Positions 1-14,545 of a DNA stretch of 64,000 nt are shown one piece after another (positions within the stretch are counted from its first letter, which is position 1; every line of letters begins with the position of its first letter). The DNA comes from Kitasatospora sp. NBC_00315 (GTDB taxonomy: Bacteria; Actinomycetota; Actinomycetes; Streptomycetales; Streptomycetaceae), in the NCBI RefSeq assembly GCF_041435095.1, contig NZ_CP108025.1, positions 7,626,001 to 7,690,000 of the forward strand, given 5' to 3'. Below the pieces are notes generated by a model that was not told the DNA's origin, did not search any database, and was given only the letters and a program-made list of their open reading frames with translations. Both the position numbers and the translations under genes were made by a program.

Positions 1-107
1 GATGGCAATGCCTCATGCGCTCCCGAGTGCAGTGCGCCGGGGCGCGGTATGCGGGTTTGTTCGGCCACTGCCAGGTGCCGAATACGGGGGAAGGTTCAGA
101 TCGGCTC

Positions 108-3100
108 ATGTCGCATGCGCGCAAGTGTGTCATTCGTAACGCCCGGCTCTCCGATCTGCCCCGGCTCATGGAGCTGGAGGAGCTCTGCTGGGCCGCGTCG
201 TCACGCGTCCCCGGACGGACCGTCAGGCAGCGGCTGCTGACCCATCCGATGGGCCAGGTGGTCGTCGAGGCCGCCGGTGTCGTCCAGGGGGTGATCTACT
301 CCCAGCGCATCGAGAGTGCCGATGACCTGCTCTCATCCAGCTTCGACACGGCGGACCGGCTGCACCGGCGGGACGGGCCCGTCGCCCACGTGCTCTCCCT
401 GAACATCGACCCGGGCAGTCAGGGACACCGCTACGGCGAGCTGCTGCTGGAGCACCTGCTGACCTGGTGCCGGGAGAGTGAGGCGCTGGAAACGGCGGTG
501 GGGGTGACCCGCTGCCGGGATTTCGACCGGCATTCGGAGCCGGAACTCGGCGTGTACATACATGCCACCACGGCGCAGGGGCTCTGCCTGGACACCGTAC
601 TGCGTATGCACCAGCTGCACGGGGCGCGAATACGGTGCCTCGTCCCGGGATACCGGCCCGGTGACAGCGTCAACGGCGGGCACGGTGTCCTGGTCACCTA
701 CGATCTCTCCCGTCGAGCCGAACGCGTAGGGGAGATCACCCGGAATGCGACCGCCGTCGGAATGGACATTCCGGCGGCCGACCGACTCGTCGAAGATATC
801 AGCGGGTTCATTCACGACATCGTCGGCGCCGAGGCGTACGGAGAAGTCCGCAACCCCCTGGAGAGCCCGTTCTTCGAGCTGGGCCTCGACTCGGCCGGCC
901 TGCTGGACCTGCAGGAAAGGATCCAGAGCCGGTACGGGGTCCCCCTTGAACCGCTCGTCTTCTTCGAGCACAACACCGGCGCCCGGATCGTCCGCCACCT
1001 CGACGGGCTGCGGGGCGGGCGGCCCGCCGCCACGTCCGTGGCCGCGGGGGAGGAGCCCGAGGAGGCGCCGGGGAGCGACGACTCCCGTGACATCGCGATC
1101 ATCGGCATGGCCTGCCGGCTGCCCGGCGGCATCGAGGATCCCGCCGGGCTGTGGCGGCTCCTGGCAGCGGGCGACTGCGCGGTCGGAACGCTGCCCGAAG
1201 GTCGCTGGCGGTGGCCCGAGGGCATCGGCCCGGAGACGCACCCGGGCATCGACCGCGGCGGCTTCGTCGCCGACGCGGGGTGCTTCGAGGCCGGGCTGTT
1301 CCGGATCACCCCGCGCGAGGCGAAGCGGATGGACCCGCAGCAGCGCTGGATGCTGGAGCTGTCCTGGGCCTGCCTGGAGGACGCCGGGTACGCGGCCGGC
1401 GCGGTCGCGGGCACGTCGACGGGCGTGTTCGTCGGTGCCAGCGGTTCGGACTACCAGCGGGTGATGGACACCGAGGGGATCCCCGCGCGGGCGCACAGCG
1501 CGGTGGCCACCTCCACGGCGGTGATCGCCAACCGCGTCTCGTACTTCTTCGACCTGCGCGGCCCGAGCGTCCAACTGGACACCGCCTGCTCCAGTTCGCT
1601 GGTGGCCGTGCACACCGCCGTGCGCGCGCTGCGCTCCGGGGAGTGCGGGACGGCCCTGGTCGGCGGCGTCAACCTGCTGTGCCACCCCGCGAACAGCATC
1701 GCCTACCATCGGGCGGGCATGCTGTCGCCCGACGGACTGTGCAAGACCTTCGACGAGTCGGCCGACGGCTACGTGCGGTCCGAGGGCGCGGTGGTCCTGC
1801 TGCTGAAGCCGCTCGCCGCGGCGCTCGCCGCGGGCGACCACGTGCACGCCGTCATCAAGGGAAGCGCCACCAACCACGGCGGCCGCAGCGGCGGACTGAC
1901 CGTACCGAGTGCCGCCCAGCAGGCGAGCCTGGTCGGGGCGGCGCTGGCCGACGCCCGGGTGACCGCCTCCGACATCGGGTACGTCGAGGCGCACGGCACC
2001 GGCACGGCGCTCGGCGACCCGATCGAGGTGCAGGGCCTCAGCCGGGCCTTCGCCGGGGTCGACGCGCCCTGCGCCCTCGGATCGGTCAAGACGAATCTGG
2101 GACATCTGGAAGCCGCCGCGGGCATCACCGGGCTGCTGAAGACCGTGCTGTCCCTGCGCCACGGACGACTGCCCGCCACGCTCCACCAGACACGGCGCAA
2201 CCCGCAGATCACCCTGGCCGGGACGCCTTTCACCATCGCGGACCGGCTCGGCGACTGGGAGCTCGGGGGCCGGGCGACGCGCATCGCCGGGGTCAGCAGC
2301 TTCGGCTCGGGCGGCAGCAACGCGCACGTGATCGTCGCGCAGCCACCGGCCGTCGGCGATCGGCGGGAGGACGGCGGGGATCGGGAGTTCGGCCTTCGCG
2401 CCGACCCGCGCCGTCCGGTCGTGGTGCTGTCGGCCGAGAGCGAGGTCCAGCTCGTACGGCAGGCCGAGCTCCTCCTCGCCTGGTTGCGGACCGAGCGGGC
2501 GGCCGGCACCGCACTCACCGACGCCGACCTGCTGGACGTGGCGTACACCACCCAGGTGGGCCGGGAGGCGCTGACCGAGCGGCTCGGGCTGGTGCCGACG
2601 GACGGCGCCTCGCTCGTGGCGCTCCTGGAGGCCTTCGTCGCGGGCGTCGAACCGCTGCCGCCCGCCGTCCGGCGCGGTCGCGGACGCGCACGGCCGGACG
2701 GCGCGCAGTCCGAGGGCGCCGCCCCGCGCAACGACCCGGAGCGGCTGCTGGCGGACTGGCTGCGCGGAGCAGCGGTGGACTGGGAGCGGCTCCACGAGGG
2801 CGCCGCCCGGCCGCGCCGCGTACCGCTGCCCACCCACGCCTTCGCCCGAACACACCACTGGCTCGACCTCGAACCGGCCGCCGCTCCCCACCGGCGGCGG
2901 CCGCTGCTCCCGCGTCCGGCCGACCCCGCCCCTTCGTACCAGGAGGCCGGCGGCGCCGCCTTCGAGTCCGTCCTCACCGCGCGTGACTTCTTCCTGCGCG
3001 ACCACCGCGTCGGCGGCGAACACGTCCTGCCCGCGGTCGCCCACCTCGAACTGGTGCGAGCGGCCGTCGCCCGCACCCTGCCCGGAGCGGACGACCCGGG

Positions 3101-6100
3101 CGCGGTGCTCTGTCTGGAGAACGTCGTCTGGTCGCGGCCCATCGTCGTCGGTGAGGAGGACCGCGTGGTCCGGATCGCGCTGACCCGGAGGCCGGCCGCC
3201 CCGGACGGCGACGAGCTGGTGTCGTACGAGCTGGTGTCGTACGAGCGGGTGTCGTACGAGGTGAGCACCGGCGAGGCCGGCGCCGGAACGCACGTGGTGC
3301 ACTCCCGGGGCGTGGGGTCGCGCCGCCGGAGGGCGACCCCGGCGCCGGTGCTCGACATCGAGGCGCTGACAGCCCGTACGGAGCCGGCGGCGTTCGCCGT
3401 CGAGGAGTACTACGAGACCTTGCGCGCGGCCGGGCTGGACTACGGGGAGGCCCACCGCGCCCTGCGCGACCTCCGGCTCGGCGACGGCGAGGTGCTCGCC
3501 GCCCTCGCCCTCCCGCAGGCCGTCGCGAACACCCGGGACGACTTCGTCCTGCATCCCGGCATGCTCGACGGCGCCCTCCAGGCGGCGTTCGCGCCCGAGG
3601 TTCACGCGGCCCGGGGAGCCGGGACCTGGACCGCACCCCTCCCCTTCGCCCTCGACCGCCTGGAGGTCCTCGGCGCCACGCCCGCGTCCGCGTACGTGTG
3701 GATCCGCCGGGCGACGGGCGGCTCGGGGGAGGTCCGGCGGTGGGACCTCGACCTCTGCGACGACCGGGGCAGGATCTTCGCGTCGTTGCGGGGCTACTCG
3801 ACGCGGCGGACCACGGCGCCGGCCGGGACGGCGGCCACGGGTGAGGTGACGCTCCTCCGGCCGGTCTGGCGCGAACGGCCGACCGACGCCGCCGCGCCGG
3901 CACCCGCCCGGGACCTCGGTCGGCTGGTCCTCGCCTGCGGCTTCGAGGACCGGCTGGCCGACCTGCGGGCCCGTGCGCCGCATCTCACCTTCCTGGAGCC
4001 GCCGGAGGGCATCGAGGCCGCAGCACCGGGCGCCGAGGCCGTCACGGCGTACGCCGTGGAACTGCTCCGGGTGTTCAAGGGCCTCCTGTTCGACCGGTCC
4101 GCCGGTTCGGTCCTCGTGCAGGTCCTGACGCCCTCGCAGGGGTCGGCGGCGCTGAACCAGGCTCTCTCCGGGCTGCTGAAGACGGCCCGGTTGGAGAACC
4201 CGGCCCTCGTCGGGCAGGTCCTGGCGGTGCCGGCCGACGCGTCCTCCGGGTCCATCGTCGAGCGGCTGGACGCGGACAGCCGGATGCCGGAGGACCGGCG
4301 GATCGGCTACGGCGACGGGCTGCGCAGGGTACTCGGCTGGGAGCCGCTCCCCGAGGACCCCGCGCGGCCGGTGCGGTGGCGCGCCGGGGGCGTGTACCTC
4401 ATCACGGGCGGTACCGGCGCGCTGGGCATGATCCTCGCCGAGGAGATCGCCCGCCGGGCGGAGGGCGCGGTGATCTGCCTGACCGGCCGGTCCCGGCCGG
4501 GACCGGCTCAGGAGGCGGCTCTCGCCGCCCTGCGCGCCCTGGGCGCGCGCCCCGAGTACCACGCCCTGGACGCCGCCGACGTGCCCGCGACCGCGGCGCT
4601 CGTGGCCGCACTGACCCGGCGTCACGGCGGGCTGCACGGCGTCGTCCACGCCGCGGGCGTGATCCACGACAACTTCCTGCTCAGGAAGCCCGTCGCGGAG
4701 TTCCGCCGGGTGCTGACGCCCAAGCTCGACGGCTGCCAGAGCCTGGACGAGGCGACCGAGGGCACGGAGCTGGACTTCTTCGTGCTGTTCTCGTCCGTCC
4801 TGGGCACGACCGGCAACGTGGGTCAGGGCGACTACGCCATGGCCAACGCCTACCTCGACGAGTTCGCGCGGCACCGCGGCGCCCTCGTCGACGCGGGCGA
4901 GCGCAGCGGCCGTACGGTCGCCGTCGGCTGGCCGCTGTGGCAGAGCGGCGGCATGGGCACCGACGCCGCGACGCTGCACGCCCTGCGGGTACGGACCGGA
5001 CTGCTCCCCATGGCCACCGAGGACGGGCTCAGAGCCTTCCACCGGGCCCTGGACAGCGGGGAGACCGGTGTGGTCGTCCTGGCGGGGGAGACGACGCGGA
5101 TGCGCGCCCTGCTGGAGCCGGAGGCCGCGCCGGAGCCGCAGCCGGAGCACGAGCGGCGCGGACCGGGGGGCGGGGCACCGGCGGCCGGTCCCGACCGGCG
5201 CGCGCTCGAAGCACGGGCGGTGGACATCGTGCGGGAGGCGTTCTCGCGGCTCACCGGGCTGCCGGTGGCCGAGATCGACGTGGACGAGCCGCTCGGCTCC
5301 TACGGCCTGGACTCGATGCTGGCGACCGAGCTGACCGCCGGGCTGGAGGAGACGTTCGGTTCGCTGTCCAAGACGCTGCTGTTCGAACACCACACCCTGT
5401 CCGAGCTGGGCGGGTACTTCGCCACCCGGCACCGTGCCGTCCTGGCGACGACGGACGCGCCGTCCGCGGACGAGACCGCCCCCGAGGTCGTGCCGCCCCC
5501 GGCCCCCGAGGTCGTGTCGGCCCCGGCCCCCGAGGTCGTGTCGGCCCCGGCCGTTGATCCGGCCGCCGTGCCCGCCGTAGGTCCGGCCCTCGTGCCCGCC
5601 GCGCGGTCGGGTCCGTCCGGCGCGCTGGACATCGCGGTCATCGGTATCTCCGGGCGCTACCCCGAGGCGCGTGACCTGCGCGAGTACTGGCAGAACCTGC
5701 GCGACGGACGCGACTGCGTCGTGGAGGTCCCCGCGGACCGCTGGGACTGGCGCGCGTACTACTCCGAGGAGCGCACCCGGCCGGGCCGGCACTACAGCAG
5801 GTGGGGCGGTTTCATCGCCGAGGTCGACCGCTTCGACCCGCTGTTCTTCAACATCTCGCCGCGCGAGGCCGACCACCTGGACCCCCAGGAGCGACTGTTC
5901 CTGGAGCACGCCTGGACCGCGATGGAGGACGCGGGGTACACCCGCGAGCGGCTGCGGCGCACGGACGGGGAGGCGGGCGCGGGCCAGGTGGGCGTGTACG
6001 CGGGTGTGATGTGGGGGCAGTACCAGCTGCTGTTTCCGGCTGTGGACGGCGTCGGGGGCAACCCCAGCGCCATCGGCAGCAGTTACGCCAGCGTCGCCAA

Positions 6101-9100
6101 CCGGGTCTCCTTCGTGATGAACCTGCACGGGCCCAGCATGACCGTGGACACCATGTGCTCCAGCTCGCTCACCGCCCTGGACCTGGCCTGCCGCGATCTG
6201 CGGCAGGGCCGGACCGCGCTGGCGTTCGCCGGCGGGGTCAACGTGACCGTGCACCCGAACAAGTACCTGGCACTCAGCACCGGGCAGTTCATCTCCGGCC
6301 AGGGGCACTGCGAGAGCTTCGGCATCGGTGGGGACGGCTACATCCCCGGTGAGGGCGTCGGCGTCGTGCTGCTGAAGCCGCTGCACGCGGCCGAGCGCGA
6401 CGGCGACCACATCCACGGGGTGATCAAGGGCAGCGCCATGTCGCACGGCGGGCGCACCAACGGCTACACCGTGCCCAACCCACGTGCCCAGCAGGCCGCG
6501 GTCCTCGGCGCGCTGCGCGAGGCCGGGGTCGACCCCAGGGCCGTCAGCTACGTCGAGGCACACGGCACCGGGACCAAGCTCGGCGACCCCATCGAGATCG
6601 CGGGGCTGAGCGGGGCGTTCGCCGCCGCCGCTGCCGCCACCGGGGCCGGTACGGCGGCCGACGGCCTCCGGTCCTGCTACCTCGGCTCGGCGAAGTCCAA
6701 CATCGGGCACTGCGAGAGCGCCGCCGGGATCGCCGGGCTGACCAAGGTCCTGCTGCAGATGCGGCACGGGCAGATCGCCCCCTCCCTGCACTCGGCGACG
6801 CTGAACCCGAACATCGACTTCGCCGCCACTGCGTTCGTCGTCAACCAGGAACTGCGGTCGTGGGAACGGCCCGTCGTCGACGGGCGCACCCATCCCCGGA
6901 TCGCGGGAGTCTCCTCGTTCGGCGCCGGAGGCTCCAACGCCCATCTGGTGGTGGCCGAGTACGAGGACCGGCGCCCGGCGCCGGCCGTGGGCGGGGCCCT
7001 GTTCTTCCCGCTCTCCGCGAAGAACGAGGACCGCCTGCGGGTGTACGCGGATGAACTTCTGCGCTTCGTCCGGGAGGCGGCGTCCGAGGAGGGCGCGGTC
7101 ACGCCGGCGGATGTCGCCTACACCCTGCAGACCGGTCGCGAGGCCATGGACGAGCGCCTCGGCGTCCTCGCGCACTCCTTCCCGGCGCTCGCCGGGACGC
7201 TGGAGCGGTATCTGGCGGGGGAGGGCGCGGTCGAGGGACTGCACCGGGGGAACGCCAGGCGCGACAGGGGGACGCCCGCGCCCGTCGCGGCCCCGGCGGT
7301 CGCGGGGCCCGGCGACCTGGAGCGGATCGCCGACCGGTGGGTGCGCGGCGGGGCCGTGGACTGGGACGGCCTGTACACCGGACCGGGCCCCGCACCCCGC
7401 CGGATCAGCGCGCCGACCTACCCCTTCGCACGGGAGGTCCACTGGGTGCCCGAGGCGGCGCCGGTCGCGCCGGTCGCGCCCGCTGCTCCCGCTGCTCCCG
7501 CCGAGGCGGCTGCGCTCGGCGTGTCCGCCGTACCTGCCGTACCTGCCGTACCTGCCGTACCCGCCGTGCCCGCCGCCCGGGCCACGCGGGTCGCGCCCCG
7601 GACGGCGCTCTTCCTGACGAAGCGGTGGCGGGAGGGCCGGCCGGCCCCTGGACGGGCGCGGCACACTCACGTCCTGGTCCTGCACGACCGGGCGACGGCG
7701 GGGCTCGCCGAGACGCTGGCGGAGGGCTTCGAGGGCGCCACCCTGCTGGACGCGGCCGCCTCCGACGCCCGGGAGGTCCTCGCCCGCCGCATCGCGGGCT
7801 GCACCGCCTGGATCGACCTCACCGGGATCACCGGGGCCGCCGACTCCGGCACAGCCGGCACGGCCGACGACTCCGCCGTCGACCCGTTCGGCGAGCACGG
7901 CGCGTCCGGCCGAGTCCTGGCCCTGCTGCAGAGCGCGCTCGGGGCCAGGGCCTCACGTGACCTCCGCCTGCTGTTCGTGACGCGGGGTCTCGAATCACCG
8001 GACACCCACGCCCCGGAGTACGCCGGCCGTCGGGTGAACCTGGCCGGGGCCGCGCGCGCCGCGCTCCACCGGATGCTCGGGAGCGAGTACCGGGGCCTCA
8101 CCTCCTGCCACCTCGATCTCGATCCCGCCGTGCGGGGCGACGCCGAGCACGCGGCGGTCATCCGGCGCGAACTCGACGACGAGGCCGGCGAGGTGGCGGT
8201 CTGCCAGCGCGACGGAGTCCGCCTCACCCCCGTCCTGGCCGAGGCGGCGCCCGCGCCGCGGACCGCCCCGCCGTCCTTCGCCCCCGACGAGGTGTTGCTG
8301 GTGACCGGCGGCACGCGCGGCCTCGGGCTGCTGTGCGCCAGGCACCTGGTCGAGCGGTACGGCGTGCGGCGGCTGGTCCTGACGGGCCGGGAGACGCTTC
8401 CGCCGCGCGGGCAGTGGGCCGACGCCGACGCCTGCCCGCCCGCGGTGCGCGAGAAGATCGACGCCGTTCTGGAACTGGAGGCTCGGGGCGTCGAGGTCCG
8501 TGTCCTCGCCCTGCCGCTGGAGCACGCCGACGAGGTCGCCGCGGGCATCGCCACGATCGAGTCGACGCTCGGCCGGATCACCGGGGTCATCCATGCGGCG
8601 GGCCTGGTCGACACCCGCACCCCCGCGTTCGTCCGCAAGTCCGTCGCCGACATCGCCCGGGTGGTCTCCCCGAAGATCGACGGCACCAGGAACCTGCTGG
8701 CCGCCCTCGACCGGCGGGTGCTGCGGTTCGCGGTCCTCTTCTCCTCGGTGTCCGGGGTGATCCCGGCCCTGGGCGTCGGGCAGAGCGACTACGCGATGGG
8801 CAACGCGTTCCTGGACCACCTCGCGCAGGCGTACGCCGGGGAGCTGCCGGTCACGAGCATCCAGTGGCCGAGCTGGCAGGAGAGCGGCTTCGGCGAGGTC
8901 AGGAACCAGGCGTACACCGACACCGGACTGCTCAGCATCACGGACGCGGAGGGCACGATGTTCCTGGACGAGATCCTCGCCGCGCCGCGCGGCCCGGTCG
9001 TCATGCCGGTCCGCGTCGACGCCGACCGCTTCGAGCCCGGTGCACTGCTCGGGGTCCGCCGGCGGCCCGTCGCGAGTCCCGTGCCGTCCGGTCCCGTGCC

Positions 9101-12100
9101 GTCCGGTCCTTCGCCCGTCGGCGCCTCGGCGCGGGACACCTCCCTGCGGGAGCGGCTGGTCGCCTTCCTCGGCCGCACTTTCGAGACCGAACTCGGCCTA
9201 ACGTCAGGTCAGCTGGACGAGCACACCGCGTACGCGGACTACGGGGCCGACTCCATCCTGCTCACCCAGGTCCTCCAGCGGATCCGGCAGCGCCTGCACG
9301 TCGAGCTCGACCCGGCGACCCTGCTGGAGCACCCGACCGTGAGCGAGCTCGCGGCCCGGCTGCTGAGTGCGCACCGCACGGCGCTCGCCGAGGCGTTCGG
9401 CGACGAGGCCGACGCCTCCCCGGCCGGGCGGACGAGGGCGGAGGAGTCGGTGGCCCGGCAGCCGGTGGCCGGTGTCGCGCCGGTCGGGACGCCGCTCACA
9501 CCGACCGTCGAGCGGCAGGAGCGGGCCACCCCCGGCGCCGGCGTCCCGGGCGGGCGGGACACGGCCGTCGCCGTCATCGGCATGGCCGCCCGGCTGCCCG
9601 GCGCCCCGGACCTCGACGCCTACTGGCAGCTGCTCTCCGAGGGCCGTCGCGCCATCCGCGCCGTCCCGGACAGCCGCTGGGGGCGGGCGAGCGGCGCGCG
9701 CGCCGGGGTCGTCGACGACGTGCACGGCTTCGACGCCGGGTACTTCATGCTGCACCCCGAGGACGTCCGCGCGATGGATCCGCAGGCCCTGGTGCTGCTG
9801 GAGGAGAGCCTCAAGGCGATCCACCACGCCGGGTACCGGCGCGAGGACCTGGACGGCGCCCGCGCCGGCGTCTACGTCGGCGCCCGCGGCCGCGGACGGG
9901 TGGACGACTCCCGCGTGGACGCGGCCCGCAACCCGATCATGACGGTCGGGCAGAACTACCTGGCCGCCAACGTCTCCCAGTTCTTCAACTGGTCCGGCCC
10001 GGCACTGGTCGTCGACACGGCCTGCTCCTCCGCCCTCGTGGCGATGCGGGCGGCCGCCGACGCACTGGCGACCGGATTGGCCGACCTGGCGCTCGTGGCG
10101 GGTGTCAGCCTGCTGGAGGACGACTCCTCGCACGAGCTGTTCCGCCGCCGCGGACTGCTCCGCGAGGACGGTGAGTTCCACATCTTCGACCGTCGCGCGG
10201 GCGGCGTCGTGCTGGGCGAGGGCGCGGGCGTCGTCGTCCTCAAGCCGCTGGACCGGGCCGAGCGTGACGGCGACACCGTGTACGCCGTGATCGAGGGCAT
10301 CGCCCTCAACAACGACGGCCGCACCGCCGGCCCGGCCACCCCGAACCCGGCCGCCCAGAAGGAGGTGATGGCCGAGGCGCTGCGCCGGGCGGGTCTGCGA
10401 CCGGACCGGATCGGGCACCTGGACGTCAACGGCTCGGGCTCCGAGCTGACGGACCTCCTCGAACTCAAGGCCATCGACGCCGTCTACGGCGAGGGCCGGA
10501 GCACACCGCTGCGCCTCGGCTCCATGAAGCCCAACATCGGCCACCCGCTGTGCGCCGAGGGCATCGCCGCGTTCATCAAGGTCGCGCTGATGCTGCACCA
10601 CCAGCGCACGGTCCCGTTCCTGTCGGGCGAGGAACCCATGGAGTACCACCCGATCGACCCCGACCGCCTGGACCTCCCCCGGCACAGCGCACCCGTGGAC
10701 CTGGCTCACGCGGCGCTGAGCAGTTTCGCCGACGGCGGGACGAACGGGCACGTGATCCTCGGACGCGGTGGCCCGGGGCGGCGCGGCCCGCTGCCCCCGC
10801 CCGACCTCGACCGTCGTGACGTCCGGACGGGCGGGCGGGTCGGCGCCGCCGCCCGGACGCCGGTGTGGACCCGGCGCCTCGACGCGCGGGACGCCGTCCT
10901 CGCCGGCCACCGGGTCCACGGCCGGCTGCTGTTGCCCGGACTGGCCTGGATCGACCTGCTCCACGGCTGCTTCGCCGAGCTCACCCCCGAGGCGCCGCCC
11001 GCCGAGATGGTGGTCGAAGGGCTGACGATCTACCGGCCGCTGTCCGTGGACGACGGCGGCGCGGTGGAGATCCGGATCGAGGCCCGGGCCGAGGGTCCGG
11101 ACGGCTGGCGGATCACGGTGACCGACGCCGCGCCCCGGGCCGTCACCGCGGTTCCGTACGTCACGGCCGAGCTGCGACGGGCGGGGCGGTCAGCCGGCTT
11201 CGACGAGCAGGTGCCGGCCGGGGTGCTGGCCGTGCTGGGCGCCGCCGACGGGCGGACGCACGACCTGGAGGAGGTCTACCGGGCCTTCCGCGCCGCCGAA
11301 CTCGTCCACTCCGGGCCGATGAAGGCGGTCGGCGCCGCGTACGTCACCCGGGAGGACGTCTGGGTGCGGGTGGCACTGGACGAGCACGCGGCGGGCGACG
11401 AACCCGACCGACTGTTCCACCCCGCGCTGATCGACGCCAGCGCCGTGGCCGCGAGCGCGTCGGTGCTGCGCGAGGGCGACGACCGGCGCCTGTTCCTGCC
11501 GCTCCACCACGGCGCCTTCCGGGCCGACGCTGCGCTGGGGCGCTCCTGCTACACGCGGGTGCGGCGCGACTCGGTCCGGTTCGGGGCCGAACTCCTCACC
11601 TTCACCATGGAATTCTTCGACGCACGGGGGTGCAAGATCGGCGAGCTGAGGGACCTCACGACCAAGGCGGTGCGCGACGCCGGGCAGATCAACCCCGGGC
11701 GCGGCGCCGACGCACCCGTGGAAGCCGGCCACCCGGCCGCGGCCGGGCTGGGAGCGGGCACCGGGGAGTACGCGGAGCGGGAGACGGGCGCGGTCGTGGC
11801 AGCTGCCGTGGCCGCCCGGCTCGGCGTTCCGGCGGACCGGGTCGCCGCCCACACCAGCTTCTACGAGCTGGGCCTGGACTCGGTCACCCTGCTGCAGCTG
11901 GCGGGGGAGATCGGGGAGCGGCTGGGCGCGAAGCTGCCACCGACCCTGCTGTTCGAGCATCCGACGGTGGCCGGGCTGGCGGGGCACATCGCGCGGAACC
12001 ACCGCCCGGCGGCCGCTACCCGGCCGACGGAGCCCGACCGGGCGGTGCGGCCCCCGGGAGCAGAGGCGTCGGGTCAGGCGCCGGCGGCCGAGGTACCGGT

Positions 12101-14545
12101 GCCGGCCCCGGCCCCCGGCACCCGGGCGACCGGGCGGCCCGCCGCACCGGCCCGGGAGGCCGAACCCGGGGACATCGCGATCGTCGGGATCGCCGGCCGG
12201 TACCCGAAGGCGGCCGATGTCGCCGAGTTCTGGGAGAACCTCAAGGCCGGCCGCGACTGTGTCACCGAGGTCCCCGAGAGCCGCTGGCCCCGCGACACCT
12301 TCCGGGGCGAGCACACCCCGTCCGGTCGGCCGGTGGCCCCCTGGGGCGGGTTCCTCGACGACGTCGACGCCTTCGACGCCGGCTTCTTCGGGATCCCGGC
12401 GGAGGAGGCGGCCCAACTCGACCCGCAGGAGCGCCTGTTCCTGGAGGTGTGCTGGGAGGCGATCGAGGACGCCGGGTACACCCCGGCCGGTCTCGCCGCC
12501 GCGGAGGTCCGCGGCCCGCGCCGGGCGGTCGGCGTCTTCGTCGGAGTCATGCACAAGGACTACGTCCTGGTGCAGCACGACGCGGCCGACCGCACCGGGC
12601 CCGCCCCGCTGGCGCTGAACGCCGCGTCCATCGCCCACCGGGTCTCGCATTTCTGCGACTTCAACGGCCCCTCGCTGGCGGTCGACACCGTCTGCGCCTC
12701 CTCGCTGAGCGCGCTGCACCTGGCGGTGCAGAGCCTGCGGAGCGGCGAGTGCGACGCCGCGCTCGCGGGTGGCGTGAACCTCTCGCTCCACCCCGGCAAG
12801 TACCGGGCGTACGGCGCGCTGGACCTGCTCGCGGGCGAGACCCCCGCCCGGTCCTTCGGCGCCGGCGGCGAGGGTTACGTCCCGGCCGAGGGCGTCGGGG
12901 CCGTGCTGCTGAAGCCGCTGAGCCGGGCCGTCGCCGACGGCGACGCCGTCTACGCCGTCATCAAGGGCACCGCCGTCAACCACTCCGGCCGCACCCCCGG
13001 CCTGCGGGTGCCCTCGGTGGCCGCCCAGGCGGCCCTCATCGAGGACTGCCTGGACCGCGCCGGGATCGACCCCGCCACGATCGGCTACCTCGAAGCCCAC
13101 GGTACGGGCACCGAGATCGGCGACCTGATCGAGATCCAGGCGCTGCGCAGGGTCTTCGAGGGTCGTACGGACGACAAGCGGTTCTGCGCGCTGGGCTCGG
13201 TCAAGTCCGCCATCGGCCACGCGGAGGCGGCGGCCGGGATCAGCGCCCTCACGAAGGCGGCGCTCCAGCTCCACCACGCGACCCTGACCCCGCTGGTGCG
13301 CGCGGAGCGGCCCAACCCCTTCCTCGACCTGGACGACTCGCCGTTCCGCCTCCAGACCGAGCCGGCGCACTGGTCGGTGGACCCGGCCGGGTCGGCGGCG
13401 CCGCGCCGCGCCGGGGTGAGCGCGTTCGGCGCCACCGGCGCCAACGCCCACGTCCTCCTGGAGGAGGCGCCCCGGGCGGGCGGCGGCCGGCCGGGCAGCG
13501 GCACGCGGGACGGCGCGTCAGGGCCCGTACTCGTGCCGCTGTCCGCGACCGACGCGGAGCGCCTGCGCGCCCACGCCGGGAGACTGCTGCGCTTCCTCGA
13601 CTCCGAGCAGGGAGCGCAGGTGGAGCTGTCGGCGCTGGCCCACACCCTGCAGACGGGCCGGGTGGCGCTGGCCGAACGCGCGGTCGTCCTGGCGGACGAC
13701 CTGGACCAGGTGAAGGACGCCCTGGCCGCCCTGGCCCGCGGAGCCGAGGCAGGCGCAGGGACCGTGTGGCGCGGCCGGGCCGGTGAGCGGACCCTGGAGA
13801 CCCGGCTGCTGGACGAGGACGAGCTCCGCGCGGAGCTGGTCGCCCGCTGGGCGGGGCAGGCCGCGTGGAGCAAGATCGCCGAGCTCTGGGTCAACGGGTT
13901 CGCCGTCGACTGGCGCGTCCTGTACGGGGAGGGGGCACCGCTCCGGCTCCACCTGCCCGGCTACCCGTTCGCCCGGCAGCGGCACTGGGTGACGAGCTGC
14001 GCCGAGCCGGTGGCGCAGGACGGGGGCCCCGCCGCCGCGGACGCCCCGCCGCAGCCCCGGCCGGGGAACGGCGGCCTCCACTGGCGGTTCGTCCCCGAGG
14101 ACGAGACGCTGCCGGTAACGGCGCGGTCGACGCGTCCGGCGGCCGCACCGGAGGAGCGGGCGCGCGGCTTCCTGCGGCAGCTGGTGGCCGGGCGGCTGGG
14201 GCGGCCCGCCGGGGAGATCGGCCCGGACACCAGTCTGATCGAGCTGGGCCTGACCTCGCTGGGAGCTCTCGGACTCACCGAGGACCTGGCCGCGACGGTC
14301 GACCCCGGCTTCCTGCCGAGCGTCCTGTTCGAGCACGGCACGATCGCCGGACTCGCCGCTCATCTGACCGCCCGGCGGCCCGCCGCGCTGGACCGTCTGG
14401 TGGCCGTACGCACCGAGGACCCGCCGCGCCCCGGGCCGGCGGGCGACCCGCGCCCGGACGTCCTGGCGCTGCTGGAGAACCTGCACACCGGCGAACTGCT
14501 GCTGGACGACGCCATCGCGCTCCTGGACACCGAGAGGATCGAGAA

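Noticed and set aside
15..107. Start of the PKS gene at 15
   Set aside because: The 31 extra residues show no similarity to GNAT loading domains, and the ATG at 108 directly precedes the GNAT fold; kept as an alternative only.
333..7898. A 2.5-kilocodon open frame on the minus strand opposite the PKS gene
   Set aside because: It is antisense to an unmistakable PKS and its translation is Arg/Gly/Pro-rich without any domain. Such frames arise from G/C at third codon positions.
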